NCBI GenBank assembly: GCA_934229725.1
Contig: CAKQDX010000015.1
Span: 1-50,450 of the forward strand
DNA length: 50,450 nt
Origin: an uncultured Streptococcus sp.
GTDB lineage: Bacteria; Bacillota; Bacilli; Lactobacillales; Streptococcaceae
Direction of reading: 5' to 3'
Below are positions 25,858 through 33,924 of this stretch, piece by piece (the first letter of the stretch is position 1; every line of letters begins with the position of its first letter). The notes beneath the pieces were generated by a model. That model ran no database searches. It was not told the origin of the DNA and was given only the letters and a program-made list of their open reading frames with translations. A program made the translations under genes and the position numbers.

Positions 25858-25887
25858 AAAAGAGCTTGAGAAATCAAGTTCTTTTTG
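25858..25887 (+). terminator. Terminator of adcRCB
   Basis: AAAAGAGCTTGA, loop GAAA, TCAAGTTCTTTTTG, running into the next promoter. Confidence 0.83.
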
Positions 25888-25896
25888 TGATATACT
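25888..25896 (+). promoter_or_regulatory. Extended -10 promoter of the AEC permease gene
   Basis: TGATATACT directly after the adc terminator T-tract. TTGAGA at 25866-25871, inside the terminator stem, could act as a -35 with a 19-base spacer. Confidence 0.5.
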
Positions 25897-26009
25897 AAAG
25901 TAGTTTTTGAGATATTGTTTGAAAAAGGCTTTAAATGTGGTCAAACAAATCCATTGGCTATGTGTTAATGTCTATCATTCCCTCATAAAAATAATAAAAA
26001 GGAGAAAAC

Positions 26010-26948
26010 ATGGAAATCTTTTTAACAAGTATATCTGGAATCCTAGTCATTCTGGGTATGATTTTAGTGGGCTTCGTCATGGGTGAAAAGGGCTGGTTTG
26101 ATGACAAGTCGCGTGGTCTAATCGCTAAGTTGGTCACTCAAATTGCTTTGCCTTGCTACATGCTTTATACCATCACGCAGCGTTTCACAGCGGCTGACCT
26201 CCTAAAAATGTTGCCGGATTTACGTTTTCCAGCCCTATCTATGGTTATCTTACTTGGTATTGCGACAGCCGTGGCTAGGATTTTTGCCGTGAAAAAGGAC
26301 CGTCGAGGACTCTTTATTTCCATGTTTTTTAATTCCAATACGATTTTCGTGGGGCTTCCCATCAATCAAGCCCTTTTTGGAGATGCTAGTATTCCCTATG
26401 TTTTGATCTATTACATGTGTAATACGACCTTTTTCTGGACCTTGGGGACCTATCTTATCCAGCGTGATGGTGAAGGAGAAGCTGAGTTTGACCTAAAAAC
26501 AAGCTTGAAAAAGGTGTTTTCACCTCCTTTGATGGGCTTTATGCTGGGGCTTCTTATCGTTATTCTACATATTAAGCTCCCCGCTTTTCTAGCCAGTGAT
26601 TTGCAGTATCTAGGCAGTTTGACCACCCCCTTATCTATGATATTTATCGGTTTGTCGGTCTCCAATGCAGGTGTGAAGCAACTGACTCTTAAAAAAGATC
26701 AAGTCTTAATTCTGCTTGGTCGCTTTGTGGTAGCTCCACTTTTGATGGCTGCTATCGTTTATTGGTCACCCTTACCAACTTTGATGAAGCAAGTCTTTAT
26801 CATCCAGTCTGCTATGCCTGTTATGACCAATGCGCCTGTGGTTGCCAAACTCTACGGAGCAGATAGTGATTACGCTGCAGTCATGGTGACGGAGACAACA
26901 CTTGCAACCATGGTAGTGATTCCTATTCTCATGGTTTTGATGGCTTAA
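26010..26948 (+). CDS. AEC-family (auxin efflux carrier type) permease
   Basis: A 312-residue membrane protein with about ten helices, including the crossover-type N-P-rich stretches FNSNTIFVGLPINQALFG and QSAMPVMTNAPVVAKLYGAD that mark the AEC family. Bacterial members carry malate, malonate or other organic acids, and some export amino acids; the substrate here cannot be read. It has its own promoter and terminator and an AAAAGGAG ribosome site, so it stands outside the adc operon. Confidence 0.85.
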   Translation: MEIFLTSISGILVILGMILVGFVMGEKGWFDDKSRGLIAKLVTQIALPCYMLYTITQRFTAADLLKMLPDLRFPALSMVILLGIATAVARIFAVKKDRRGLFISMFFNSNTIFVGLPINQALFGDASIPYVLIYYMCNTTFFWTLGTYLIQRDGEGEAEFDLKTSLKKVFSPPLMGFMLGLLIVILHIKLPAFLASDLQYLGSLTTPLSMIFIGLSVSNAGVKQLTLKKDQVLILLGRFVVAPLLMAAIVYWSPLPTLMKQVFIIQSAMPVMTNAPVVAKLYGADSDYAAVMVTETTLATMVVIPILMVLMA

Positions 26949-26955
26949 TATGTAT

Positions 26956-26993
26956 CAAAAGCCCCGGTTTTACTGGGGTTTTAACTTTTTTTA
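26956..26993 (+). terminator. Terminator of the AEC permease gene
   Basis: AAAAGCCCC pairs with GGGGTTTT, then TAACTTTTTTT. Confidence 0.8.
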
Positions 26994-27021
26994 AAAAAAT
27001 CAAAAAAGTTAAGGAAAGCGC

Positions 27022-27049
27022 TTTACAAATCAGTAAAAGATGCTATAAT
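27022..27049 (+). promoter_or_regulatory. Promoter of the PTS gene
   Basis: TTTACA (27022-27027), 16 bases, TATAAT (27044-27049). The stretch just upstream (GGAAAGCGCTTTACAA) looks faintly cre-like but breaks the consensus at three positions. Confidence 0.75.
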
Positions 27050-27062
27050 AATTACATAAGGT

Positions 27063-27078
27063 ATGCAAACGTTTGCAT
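27063..27078. promoter_or_regulatory. cre-type operator (CcpA or MalR-like) in the PTS leader
   Basis: A perfect 16-bp palindrome, ATGCAAACGTTTGCAT, matching every fixed position of the cre consensus WTGNAANCGNWNNCAW. It lies 14 bases after the -10, right at the transcript start, a roadblock position. The GCAAACGTTTGC core also fits operators of LacI-family sugar repressors such as MalR. Confidence 0.78.
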
Positions 27079-27098
27079 CAAAAGTAGGAGGAAATGAA

Positions 27099-29282
27099 AT
27101 GAATAAGCTAAAAGAAAAATTTGGCTTTGAGTTCTGGCAGAAATTCGGTAAAGCCCTCATGGTTGTTATCGCGGTTATGCCAGCAGCAGGTCTTATGATC
27201 TCTATTGGTAAAACGATTGCCATGATTAATCCAAACGTGGCACCACTCGTTATTACAGGTGGATTTCTTGAGCAGATTGGTTGGGGGGTTATCGGTAACC
27301 TTCACATCTTGTTTGCCCTTGCCATTGGTGGTAGTTGGGCTAAGGAACGTGCAGGAGGTGCTTTTGCAGCAGGTCTTGCCTTTATCTTGATTAACCGCTT
27401 GACTGGTTCAATCTTTGGTGTTACTTCAGATATTCTTGCTGATAAGAGTGCTATGGTACACACACTTCTTGGCCAATCAATCAAGGTATCTGATTACTTC
27501 ATCAGTGTTTTGGAAGCTCCAGCCCTTAACATGGGTGTATTCGTAGGTATCATCTCTGGTTTCATCGGAGCTACTGCTTACAATAAATACTATAACTTCC
27601 GTAAATTGCCAGAAGCTTTGTCATTCTTCAATGGTAAACGTTTTGTACCATTCGTAGTTATTCTTCGTTCAGCTATTGCAGCTATCGTTCTTGCTATTGT
27701 ATGGCCAATTATCCAATCTGGAATTAACGGTTTTGGTATGTGGATTGCCAACTCAAAAGAAACTGCTCCAATCTTGGCACCGTTCTTGTTCGGTACTTTG
27801 GAACGTCTTCTCTTGCCATTTGGTCTCCACCACATGTTGACTATCCCAATTAACTACACTCAATTGGGTGGTACTTATGAAGTCTTGACTGGTGCTGCAA
27901 AAGGTACTAAAGTTTTGGGTCAAGACCCACTCTGGCTCGCATGGGTTACTGACCTTGCTAACCTTAAAGGTGCGCATCCAGATCAATACAAACACCTTCT
28001 TGAAGCCTACACACCAGCCCGCTTTAAAGTTGGTCAAATGATTGGTTCATTTGGTATCTTGATGGGTATGGTCGTAGCTATCTACCGTAACGTTGACGAA
28101 GACAAGAAACATCAATACAAAGGTATGTTGACTGCCACTGCGCTTGCAACATTCTTGACAGGGGTAACTGAACCAATCGAATACATGTTCATGTTCGTGG
28201 CTACTCCACTTTACATCGTATACGCTTTTGTACAAGGTGCTGCCTTTGCAATGGCTGACATTGTTCACCTCCGTGTTCACTCATTCGGTTCTATCGAATT
28301 CTTGACACGTACACCACTCGCTATTAACGCTGGTTTGGCGATGGATATCGTTAACTTCATTTGGGTAACTGTACTCTTTGGTGTTATCATGTTCTTCATC
28401 GCTAACTTCATGATTAAGAAATTTGATTACGCAACACCAGGACGTAATGGTAACTACGAACAAAATGATGATTCTTCAGAATCTGGTGAATCAGCTGGTG
28501 CTGGAACAAGCAAAGCAAGCTCACAAGTTATCAACATCATCAACCTTCTTGGTGGACGTGCTAACATCGTAGACGTTGACGCATGTATGACACGTCTCCG
28601 TGTTACTGTCAAAGACGCTGAAAAAGTCGGAACTGAAGCTCAATGGAAAGCCGAAGGGGCTATGGGTCTTGTCATGAAAGGACAAGGTGTTCAAGCTATC
28701 TACGGTCCTAAAGCTGACGTCTTGAAATCTGATATCCAAGACGTACTTGATTCAGGTGAAGTCATTCCAGAAACACTTCCAAGCCAAATGACTGCTGTTC
28801 AGAAAGCAGAAGCTAAATTCAAAGGTGTTACTGAAGATGTCTACTCAGTCGCAGACGGTCAAGTCATCAACATTGAAGATGTAAAAGACCCAGTATTCTC
28901 ACAAAAAATGATGGGTGACGGTTTCGCTGTTGAACCAGATAACGGTAACATTGTTTCTCCAGTAGCTGGTAAAGTGGCAAGTATCTTCCCAACTAAACAC
29001 GCTATTGGTTTGGAAACAGACAATGGACTTGAAGTTTTGGTTCACATCGGACTTGACACTGTTAGTCTTGAAGGAAAACCATTCGAGGTTAAAGTTACTG
29101 AAGGTCAAACAGTTGCTGCGGGTGACCTCTTGGTAGAAGCAGACCTCGCTGCTATCCGTGAGGCAGGTCGTGAAACAACAACAGTTGTTGTCTTTACAAA
29201 TCCAGATGCTATTAAATCAGTTAAAGTAGAACATACAGGTAAATTGGCAGCTAAAGCTCCAGTTGCAAAAGTAGAACTTTAA
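27099..29282 (+). CDS. ptsG: PTS glucose/maltose-type transporter, IICBA protein
   Basis: A 727-residue fused phosphotransferase protein. Order: EIIC membrane domain (about 1-435), linker rich in Ser/Glu/Gly (about 450-475), EIIB with phospho-cysteine C496 in VDACMTRLRVTV, and EIIA with phospho-histidine H649 in LEVLVHIGLDTV. It imports and phosphorylates a hexose or maltose. Streptococcal proteins of this layout are annotated PtsG, but the S. mutans and S. pyogenes relatives act mainly on maltose (MalT), so the sugar is open. The frame is open to 27063, but that start lies in the operator; ATG 27099 follows TAGGAGG. Confidence 0.87.
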   Translation: MNKLKEKFGFEFWQKFGKALMVVIAVMPAAGLMISIGKTIAMINPNVAPLVITGGFLEQIGWGVIGNLHILFALAIGGSWAKERAGGAFAAGLAFILINRLTGSIFGVTSDILADKSAMVHTLLGQSIKVSDYFISVLEAPALNMGVFVGIISGFIGATAYNKYYNFRKLPEALSFFNGKRFVPFVVILRSAIAAIVLAIVWPIIQSGINGFGMWIANSKETAPILAPFLFGTLERLLLPFGLHHMLTIPINYTQLGGTYEVLTGAAKGTKVLGQDPLWLAWVTDLANLKGAHPDQYKHLLEAYTPARFKVGQMIGSFGILMGMVVAIYRNVDEDKKHQYKGMLTATALATFLTGVTEPIEYMFMFVATPLYIVYAFVQGAAFAMADIVHLRVHSFGSIEFLTRTPLAINAGLAMDIVNFIWVTVLFGVIMFFIANFMIKKFDYATPGRNGNYEQNDDSSESGESAGAGTSKASSQVINIINLLGGRANIVDVDACMTRLRVTVKDAEKVGTEAQWKAEGAMGLVMKGQGVQAIYGPKADVLKSDIQDVLDSGEVIPETLPSQMTAVQKAEAKFKGVTEDVYSVADGQVINIEDVKDPVFSQKMMGDGFAVEPDNGNIVSPVAGKVASIFPTKHAIGLETDNGLEVLVHIGLDTVSLEGKPFEVKVTEGQTVAAGDLLVEADLAAIREAGRETTTVVVFTNPDAIKSVKVEHTGKLAAKAPVAKVEL

Positions 29283-29299
29283 TTGGCTACATCATAATC

Positions 29300-29328
29300 A
29301 AACAGACAGCCCCTGGGCTGTTTTGTTT
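29300..29328 (+). terminator. Terminator of the PTS gene
   Basis: ACAGCCC, loop CT, GGGCTGTTTTG with flanking A and T runs. Confidence 0.85.
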
Positions 29329-29378
29329 GTAAGAGACCTCCTTGTCAGTATATGTAAGACAGAGAAAAGGATAAACGT

Positions 29379-30191
29379 ATGAAATTTCTAACTCTAAATA
29401 CCCACAGTTGGATGGAAGAAGATGCAGAAGGGAAATTCCAAACCCTAAAGGAACAGATTCTGAAAGCCCAGTATGATTTAATTTGTTTTCAAGAAGTCAA
29501 TCAGGAAATAGAGACTTCAGTAGTAGCAACAGATGACTACTATCATGCCCTTCCTTCAGCGACACCAATTCACCAAGATCATTTTGTCCGTCTTTTGGTA
29601 GAAAAGTTAGCCGAAGAAGGCCTTCAATACCATTGGACTTGGGCTTATAATCACATTGGTTATGATCACCTTAATGAAGGAGTTGCTGTCTTATCACGTC
29701 AACCATTGACAGCTAGTGAAATCTTGGTTTCAGATGTTGATGATCCGACAGACTACCATACACGCCGTGTAGCCGTTGCTGAGACGACTGTAGATGGCCG
29801 AGAAGTGGCTGTCGCTAGCGTTCACCTTTCATGGTGGGACAAAGGTTTCCAAGAAGAGTGGGCACGTATTGAGGAACGTTTCAAAGGTATTGGAAAGCCA
29901 CTTATCCTAGCAGGTGACTTTAACAACCCAGCAGGTCAGGAAGGCTACCAAGCTATCTTGGCTAGCCCACTCCATCTTCAGGATAGTTTTGAAGTGGCTA
30001 AAGAAACAACTGGTAGCTATACAGTTGGACCAGGTATCGATGGCTGGAAGGGCAATGAAGAGCCTTTACGTATCGATTATGTCTTTGCTAGTCAAGATTG
30101 GACAGTTAACCGACTTAGTGTCATTTTTGATGGCAACAATCAACCTTTGGTTAGTGACCACTACGGACTTGAAGCAGAGTTAGAGTTTTAG
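29379..30191 (+). CDS. Endonuclease/exonuclease/phosphatase-fold hydrolase
   Basis: A 270-residue cytoplasmic protein of the EEP (DNase I/exonuclease III/inositol phosphatase) fold. The metal-site residues are recognisable: N7 in LTLNTHS, E38 in CFQEVNQE, ILAGDFNNP at about residue 185, and the final SDHYGLEAEL. Substrates in this fold range from DNA and RNA to phosphosugars and sphingomyelin, and nothing in the sequence decides. It lacks a signal peptide, which argues against a secreted nuclease or sphingomyelinase. It lies between a sugar PTS gene and pgi, so a sugar-phosphate role is conceivable (inference only). Confidence 0.83.
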   Translation: MKFLTLNTHSWMEEDAEGKFQTLKEQILKAQYDLICFQEVNQEIETSVVATDDYYHALPSATPIHQDHFVRLLVEKLAEEGLQYHWTWAYNHIGYDHLNEGVAVLSRQPLTASEILVSDVDDPTDYHTRRVAVAETTVDGREVAVASVHLSWWDKGFQEEWARIEERFKGIGKPLILAGDFNNPAGQEGYQAILASPLHLQDSFEVAKETTGSYTVGPGIDGWKGNEEPLRIDYVFASQDWTVNRLSVIFDGNNQPLVSDHYGLEAELEF

Positions 30192-30205
30192 TAAAATTTT
30201 AGCGG

Positions 30206-30219
30206 TATTCGGCCGAATA
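30206..30219. promoter_or_regulatory. Perfect 14-bp palindrome upstream of pgi
   Basis: TATTCGGCCGAATA between the hydrolase stop and the pgi promoter. There is no T-tract, so it is not an intrinsic terminator. It may be an operator; the protein is unknown. Confidence 0.4.
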
Positions 30220-30232
30220 AAGGTAAAAACAT

Positions 30233-30260
30233 TGTCAAAAGGCAAATAAAAGAGTAAACT
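30233..30260 (+). promoter_or_regulatory. Probable pgi promoter
   Basis: TTGTCA (30233-30238), 16 bases, TAAACT (30255-30260). The start codon is at 30296. Confidence 0.5.
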
Positions 30261-30295
30261 ATAAGTTGTAATTGAATATATATAAGGAGAGACAA

Positions 30296-31645
30296 ATGGC
30301 TCATATTACATTTAATTATTCAAAACTTTTGGATAAATTTGTAGCACCACATGAAGTGGATTTCCTTCAAGCACAAGTAACTGCAGCAGATGAAATGATT
30401 CGTAAAGGAACTGGCCCAGGTGCTGACTTCCTTGGATGGCGTGACCTTCCAGAAAACTATGATCGTGAAGAATTCGATCGTATCTTGAAAGCTGCTGAAA
30501 AAATTAAAGAAGATAGCGATGTTTTGGTTGTTATTGGTATCGGTGGTTCTTACCTTGGTGCCAAAGCAGCAATTGATTTCTTGAACCATCACTTTGCTAA
30601 CCTTCAAACTAAAGAAGAACGTAAGGCACCACAAATCGTTTATGCCGGTAACTCAATTTCATCAACATATCTTGCAGACTTGCTTGAATATGTTGAAGAC
30701 AAGGATTTCTCAGTTAATGTTATCTCTAAATCAGGGACAACTACAGAACCAGCTATTGCCTTCCGTCTCTTTAAGGAACTTCTTATTAAGAAATATGGTC
30801 AAGAAGAAGCCAACAAACGTATTTATGCAACAACTGACCGCCAAAAAGGTGCTGTTAAAGTTGAAGCAGACGCTAACGGTTGGGACACATTCGTTGTACC
30901 AGATGACATCGGTGGACGCTTCTCAGTATTAACGGCTGTAGGTCTATTGCCTATTGCAGCTTCAGGTGCTGACATTAAAGCTCTTATGGAAGGTGCCAAC
31001 GCTGCCCGTAAAGAATATTCTTCAGATAAACTTTCTGAAAATGAAGCTTACCAATATGCAGCTGTACGTAATATCCTTTACCGTAAAGGCTACACAACAG
31101 AGATCTTGGTTAACTATGAACCATCACTTCAATACTTCTCAGAATGGTGGAAACAATTGGCTGGAGAATCTGAAGGTAAAGACCAAAGAGGTATCTTCCC
31201 AACTTCAGCAAACTTCTCAACAGACTTGCACTCTCTTGGTCAATTCATTCAAGAAGGTACACGTAACCTCTTTGAAACTGTTGTTCGTGTAGACAAACCA
31301 CGTAAGAATGTTGTTATTCCTGAATTGGCTGAAGACCTTGATGGACTTGGTTACCTCCAAGGTAAAGATGTTGACTTTGTTAACAAAAAAGCAACAGACG
31401 GTGTTCTTCTTGCTCACACAGATGGTGACGTGCCAAATATGTTCATCACTATCCCTGAACAAGATGCCTTTACATTGGGTTACATCATCTACTTCTTTGA
31501 AATTGCGATTGCTCTTTCAGGATACTTGAATGCTGTTAATCCATTTAACCAACCAGGTGTAGAAGCTTACAAGAAAAACATGTTTGCTCTTCTTGGGAAA
31601 CCAGGATTTGAAGAACTTGGAGCAGAACTTAACGCTCGCTTGTAA
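30296..31645 (+). CDS. pgi: Glucose-6-phosphate isomerase
   Basis: A 449-residue glycolytic enzyme interconverting glucose-6-phosphate and fructose-6-phosphate. Family signatures are intact: VIGIGGSYLGAKAAIDFL, NVISKSGTTTEPAIAFR, DDIGGRFSVLTAVGLLP (PGI signature 1) and the C-terminal GYLNAVNPFNQPGVEAYKKNMF containing signature 2. ATG 30296 follows AAGGAG; the upstream in-frame codon at 30272 has no ribosome site. Strongly biased codon use fits high expression. Confidence 0.97.
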   Translation: MAHITFNYSKLLDKFVAPHEVDFLQAQVTAADEMIRKGTGPGADFLGWRDLPENYDREEFDRILKAAEKIKEDSDVLVVIGIGGSYLGAKAAIDFLNHHFANLQTKEERKAPQIVYAGNSISSTYLADLLEYVEDKDFSVNVISKSGTTTEPAIAFRLFKELLIKKYGQEEANKRIYATTDRQKGAVKVEADANGWDTFVVPDDIGGRFSVLTAVGLLPIAASGADIKALMEGANAARKEYSSDKLSENEAYQYAAVRNILYRKGYTTEILVNYEPSLQYFSEWWKQLAGESEGKDQRGIFPTSANFSTDLHSLGQFIQEGTRNLFETVVRVDKPRKNVVIPELAEDLDGLGYLQGKDVDFVNKKATDGVLLAHTDGDVPNMFITIPEQDAFTLGYIIYFFEIAIALSGYLNAVNPFNQPGVEAYKKNMFALLGKPGFEELGAELNARL

Positions 31646-31654
31646 TTATCAGAT

Positions 31655-31681
31655 AAGATCAGCTTTGGCTGGTCTTTTTTT
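31655..31681 (+). terminator. Terminator of pgi
   Basis: AAGATCAGC, 4-nt loop, GCTGGTCTTTTTTT. Confidence 0.85.
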
Positions 31682-31834
31682 CTGTGATTAGCACCTCGTC
31701 TTTATTTCAATTTTACTAACGGCAGTCAAAGTGCTATAATGTAAGGGATTGTGAATTTAGCGTGTTTTGCTATTTTCAAAAAAGAAAAAAACAAATCAGA
31801 GATGTCAGAACATCTCTTAGAAGAGGTGAATCCC

Positions 31835-32551
31835 ATGGGACGTAAATGGGCTAATATCGTTGCTAAGAAAACTGCTAAAGATGGTGCTAACTCAAAGGTT
31901 TACGCTAAGTTTGGTGTTGAAATCTATGTGGCTGCTAAACAAGGTGAGCCAGATCCAGAGTCAAACTCAGCTTTGAAATTCGTTTTGGAACGTGCTAAAC
32001 AAGCACAAGTACCAAAACACGTCATTGATAAGGCCATTGATAAAGCCAAAGGTAACACCGATGAAACCTTTGTTGAAGGGCGTTATGAAGGATTTGGACC
32101 TAATGGTTCTATGATCATTGTAGATACTTTGACTTCAAACGTTAACCGTACAGCTGCTAATGTACGTACTGCCTTTGGTAAAAATGGTGGTAACATGGGT
32201 GCTTCAGGTTCAGTATCATACATGTTCGATAAAAAAGGTGTTATTGTATTTGCTGGCGAAGATGCAGATGCTATCTTTGAGCAGTTGCTTGAAGCAGATG
32301 TAGATGTTGAAGATGTAGAAGCAGAAGATGGAACAATTACTGTTTACACAGAACCAACAGATCTTCACAAAGCTTTGGAAGCTCTCCGTGCTAACGGTCA
32401 AGAGGAATTCCAAGTCACTGAACTTGAAATGATTCCACAATCTGAAGTTGCTCTCGAAGGTGAAGACCTTGAGGTCTTTGAAGGACTCGTTGATGCACTT
32501 GAAGCAGATGACGATGTTCAAAAAGTTTATCACAACGTAGCAGACTTGTAA
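31835..32551 (+). CDS. YebC/TACO1-family protein
   Basis: A 238-residue soluble protein of the YebC/PmpR/TACO1 family. Members were first called transcription regulators; recent work points to helping ribosomes through difficult sequences such as proline runs. The family start (MGRKWANIVAKKTAKDGANSKVYAKFGVEIYVAAK) and core (EGRYEGFGPNGSMIIVDTLTSNVNRTAANVRTAFGKNGGNMG) are clear. The N-terminus MGRKWANI, with no GHSKWANI-type start, fits the shorter YeeN/YebC2 branch. A frame open to 31751 is ignored because ATG 31835 has AGAGGTGA in front. Confidence 0.9.
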   Translation: MGRKWANIVAKKTAKDGANSKVYAKFGVEIYVAAKQGEPDPESNSALKFVLERAKQAQVPKHVIDKAIDKAKGNTDETFVEGRYEGFGPNGSMIIVDTLTSNVNRTAANVRTAFGKNGGNMGASGSVSYMFDKKGVIVFAGEDADAIFEQLLEADVDVEDVEAEDGTITVYTEPTDLHKALEALRANGQEEFQVTELEMIPQSEVALEGEDLEVFEGLVDALEADDDVQKVYHNVADL

Positions 32552-32560
32552 TGTGATTAG

Positions 32561-32590
32561 ACACTTTCCTCACAATGGGAAGTGTTTTTA
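32561..32590 (+). terminator. Terminator of the yebC-type gene
   Basis: ACACTTTCC, 7-nt loop, GGGAAGTGTTTTTA. Confidence 0.83.
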
Positions 32591-32613
32591 TGTGATTTGT
32601 CTAAAGATTTGCC

Positions 32614-32642
32614 TTGCTTGTCCTGCTTTAATCTGATATAGT
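32614..32642 (+). promoter_or_regulatory. Promoter of yajC
   Basis: TTGCTT (32614-32619), 17 bases, TATAGT (32637-32642) preceded by TGA. Confidence 0.72.
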
Positions 32643-32676
32643 AGTAGCCAAGTGAATTATTGGAGGAACACGAAAT

Positions 32677-33015
32677 ATGAAAATAATACCTATTCTTGCT
32701 ATTTATGTGATTGCATTTATTGCTTACATCGCTTATAGCCGTCGTCGTCAGGCAAAAGCTCAAGAAGACCGCTTTTCAGGTCTTGCTAAAGGTGCTGAAG
32801 TTGAAACAATTGGTGGTTTAATTGCTATCGTTGATGAGGTTGATAAAGAAAATAATCGTATCGTTTTGGATGCTGAAGGTGTTTTCTTGACCTTCGATTT
32901 GAGCCGTTCAATCATGAAAGTGATTACGCCTGCACCAAGTTTAGAAAAAACAGAAAACAGTGAAGAGACTGTCATTGAAGAAGATTCAGCCATTGAGTCT
33001 TCTGATGAAAAGTAA
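32677..33015 (+). CDS. yajC: Preprotein translocase accessory subunit YajC
   Basis: A 112-residue protein with one N-terminal membrane helix (about residues 3-19), a basic segment SRRRQAKAQ, the conserved KGAEVETIGGLIAIVDEVD block and an acidic tail of about 30 residues. YajC associates with SecDF and the Sec translocon and helps secretion; it is dispensable in most bacteria. It has its own promoter and terminator. Confidence 0.9.
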   Translation: MKIIPILAIYVIAFIAYIAYSRRRQAKAQEDRFSGLAKGAEVETIGGLIAIVDEVDKENNRIVLDAEGVFLTFDLSRSIMKVITPAPSLEKTENSEETVIEEDSAIESSDEK

Positions 33016-33039
33016 GTTGTGAAGTTATAATTCCAATTC

Positions 33040-33073
33040 AGAGGTTGGCGACTTTTGTTCCAGCCTCTTTTTA
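33040..33073 (+). terminator. Terminator of yajC
   Basis: AGAGGTTGG pairs with CCAGCCTCT (one G-U), then TTTTTA. Confidence 0.8.
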
Positions 33074-33102
33074 CGTTTTCTAATCTCCCTAGTGTTAAAA
33101 AC

Positions 33103-33132
33103 TGTTCAGAACCCCTAAAAATATGGTAAAAT
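33103..33132 (+). promoter_or_regulatory. Promoter of uppS-cdsA-eep
   Basis: TGTTCA (33103-33108), 18 bases, TAAAAT (33127-33132) preceded by TGG (extended -10). Confidence 0.58.
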
Positions 33133-33162
33133 AAAGGGTAAACTATATTTAGAGGATATTCC

Positions 33163-33912
33163 ATGTTTAAATTTAGAAAAAAATCTCATCAAGAGGTTCT
33201 AGACAAGATTCCTAACCATATTGGTATTATTATGGATGGGAACGGCCGTTGGGCTAAAAAGCGTCTGCAACCGCGTGTGATGGGTCATAAGGCTGGGATG
33301 GATGCTTTGCAAAAGGTAACCATCGAAGCGTCACAACTTGGAGTCAAGGTGTTGACGGTTTATGCCTTTTCAACGGAGAACTGGTCACGCCCACAAGATG
33401 AAGTAAAATTCATCATGAATTTGCCAGTTGAATTTTTTAACAAATATGTACCAGAATTAGACAAAAACAATGTTCGTATTTTGACGATTGGGGATAATAG
33501 TCGTCTACCTAAGGAAACTTTGGAGGCTCTTGAAAAGGCGGTTGAGCAGACTAAACATAATTCTGGTCTGGTTCTTAACTTTGCGCTTAATTATGGTGGC
33601 CGTGCGGAGATTGTGTCTGCTGTTCAAGCCATTGCTAAAGAAGTTGAAGCAGGTAAACTTAGTTCTGAGGCTATTGATGAAAATCTTATTGCGAAGCATT
33701 TGATGACGGATAAGTTGCCGTACCTCTACCGTGATCCGGATTTGATTATTCGTACGAGTGGGGAGCTTCGTCTAAGTAATTTCTTACCTTGGCAGTCTGC
33801 CTACAGTGAGTTCTACTTCACAGATGTTTTCTGGCCAGATTTTGACCAGAAAGGGCTACGCCAAGCCATCTCTGACTACAACAAACGTCACCGTCGCTTC
33901 GGTGGTGTCTAG
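33163..33912 (+). CDS. uppS: Undecaprenyl diphosphate synthase UppS
   Basis: A 249-residue cis-prenyltransferase that extends farnesyl diphosphate to the C55 lipid carrier. The catalytic Asp is D25 in IGIIMDGNGRWA. Other family blocks: YAFSTENWSRP, ALNYGGRAEIV and the C-terminal DLIIRTSGELRLSNFLPWQSAYSEFYF. First gene of the usual streptococcal uppS-cdsA-eep cluster; cdsA follows after 12 bases. Confidence 0.96.
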   Translation: MFKFRKKSHQEVLDKIPNHIGIIMDGNGRWAKKRLQPRVMGHKAGMDALQKVTIEASQLGVKVLTVYAFSTENWSRPQDEVKFIMNLPVEFFNKYVPELDKNNVRILTIGDNSRLPKETLEALEKAVEQTKHNSGLVLNFALNYGGRAEIVSAVQAIAKEVEAGKLSSEAIDENLIAKHLMTDKLPYLYRDPDLIIRTSGELRLSNFLPWQSAYSEFYFTDVFWPDFDQKGLRQAISDYNKRHRRFGGV

Positions 33913-33924
33913 AAAGGACCTCTC

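Noticed and set aside
27012..27027. Second cre site over the PTS -35
   Set aside because: GC-centred and suggestive, but it breaks the consensus at three fixed positions.
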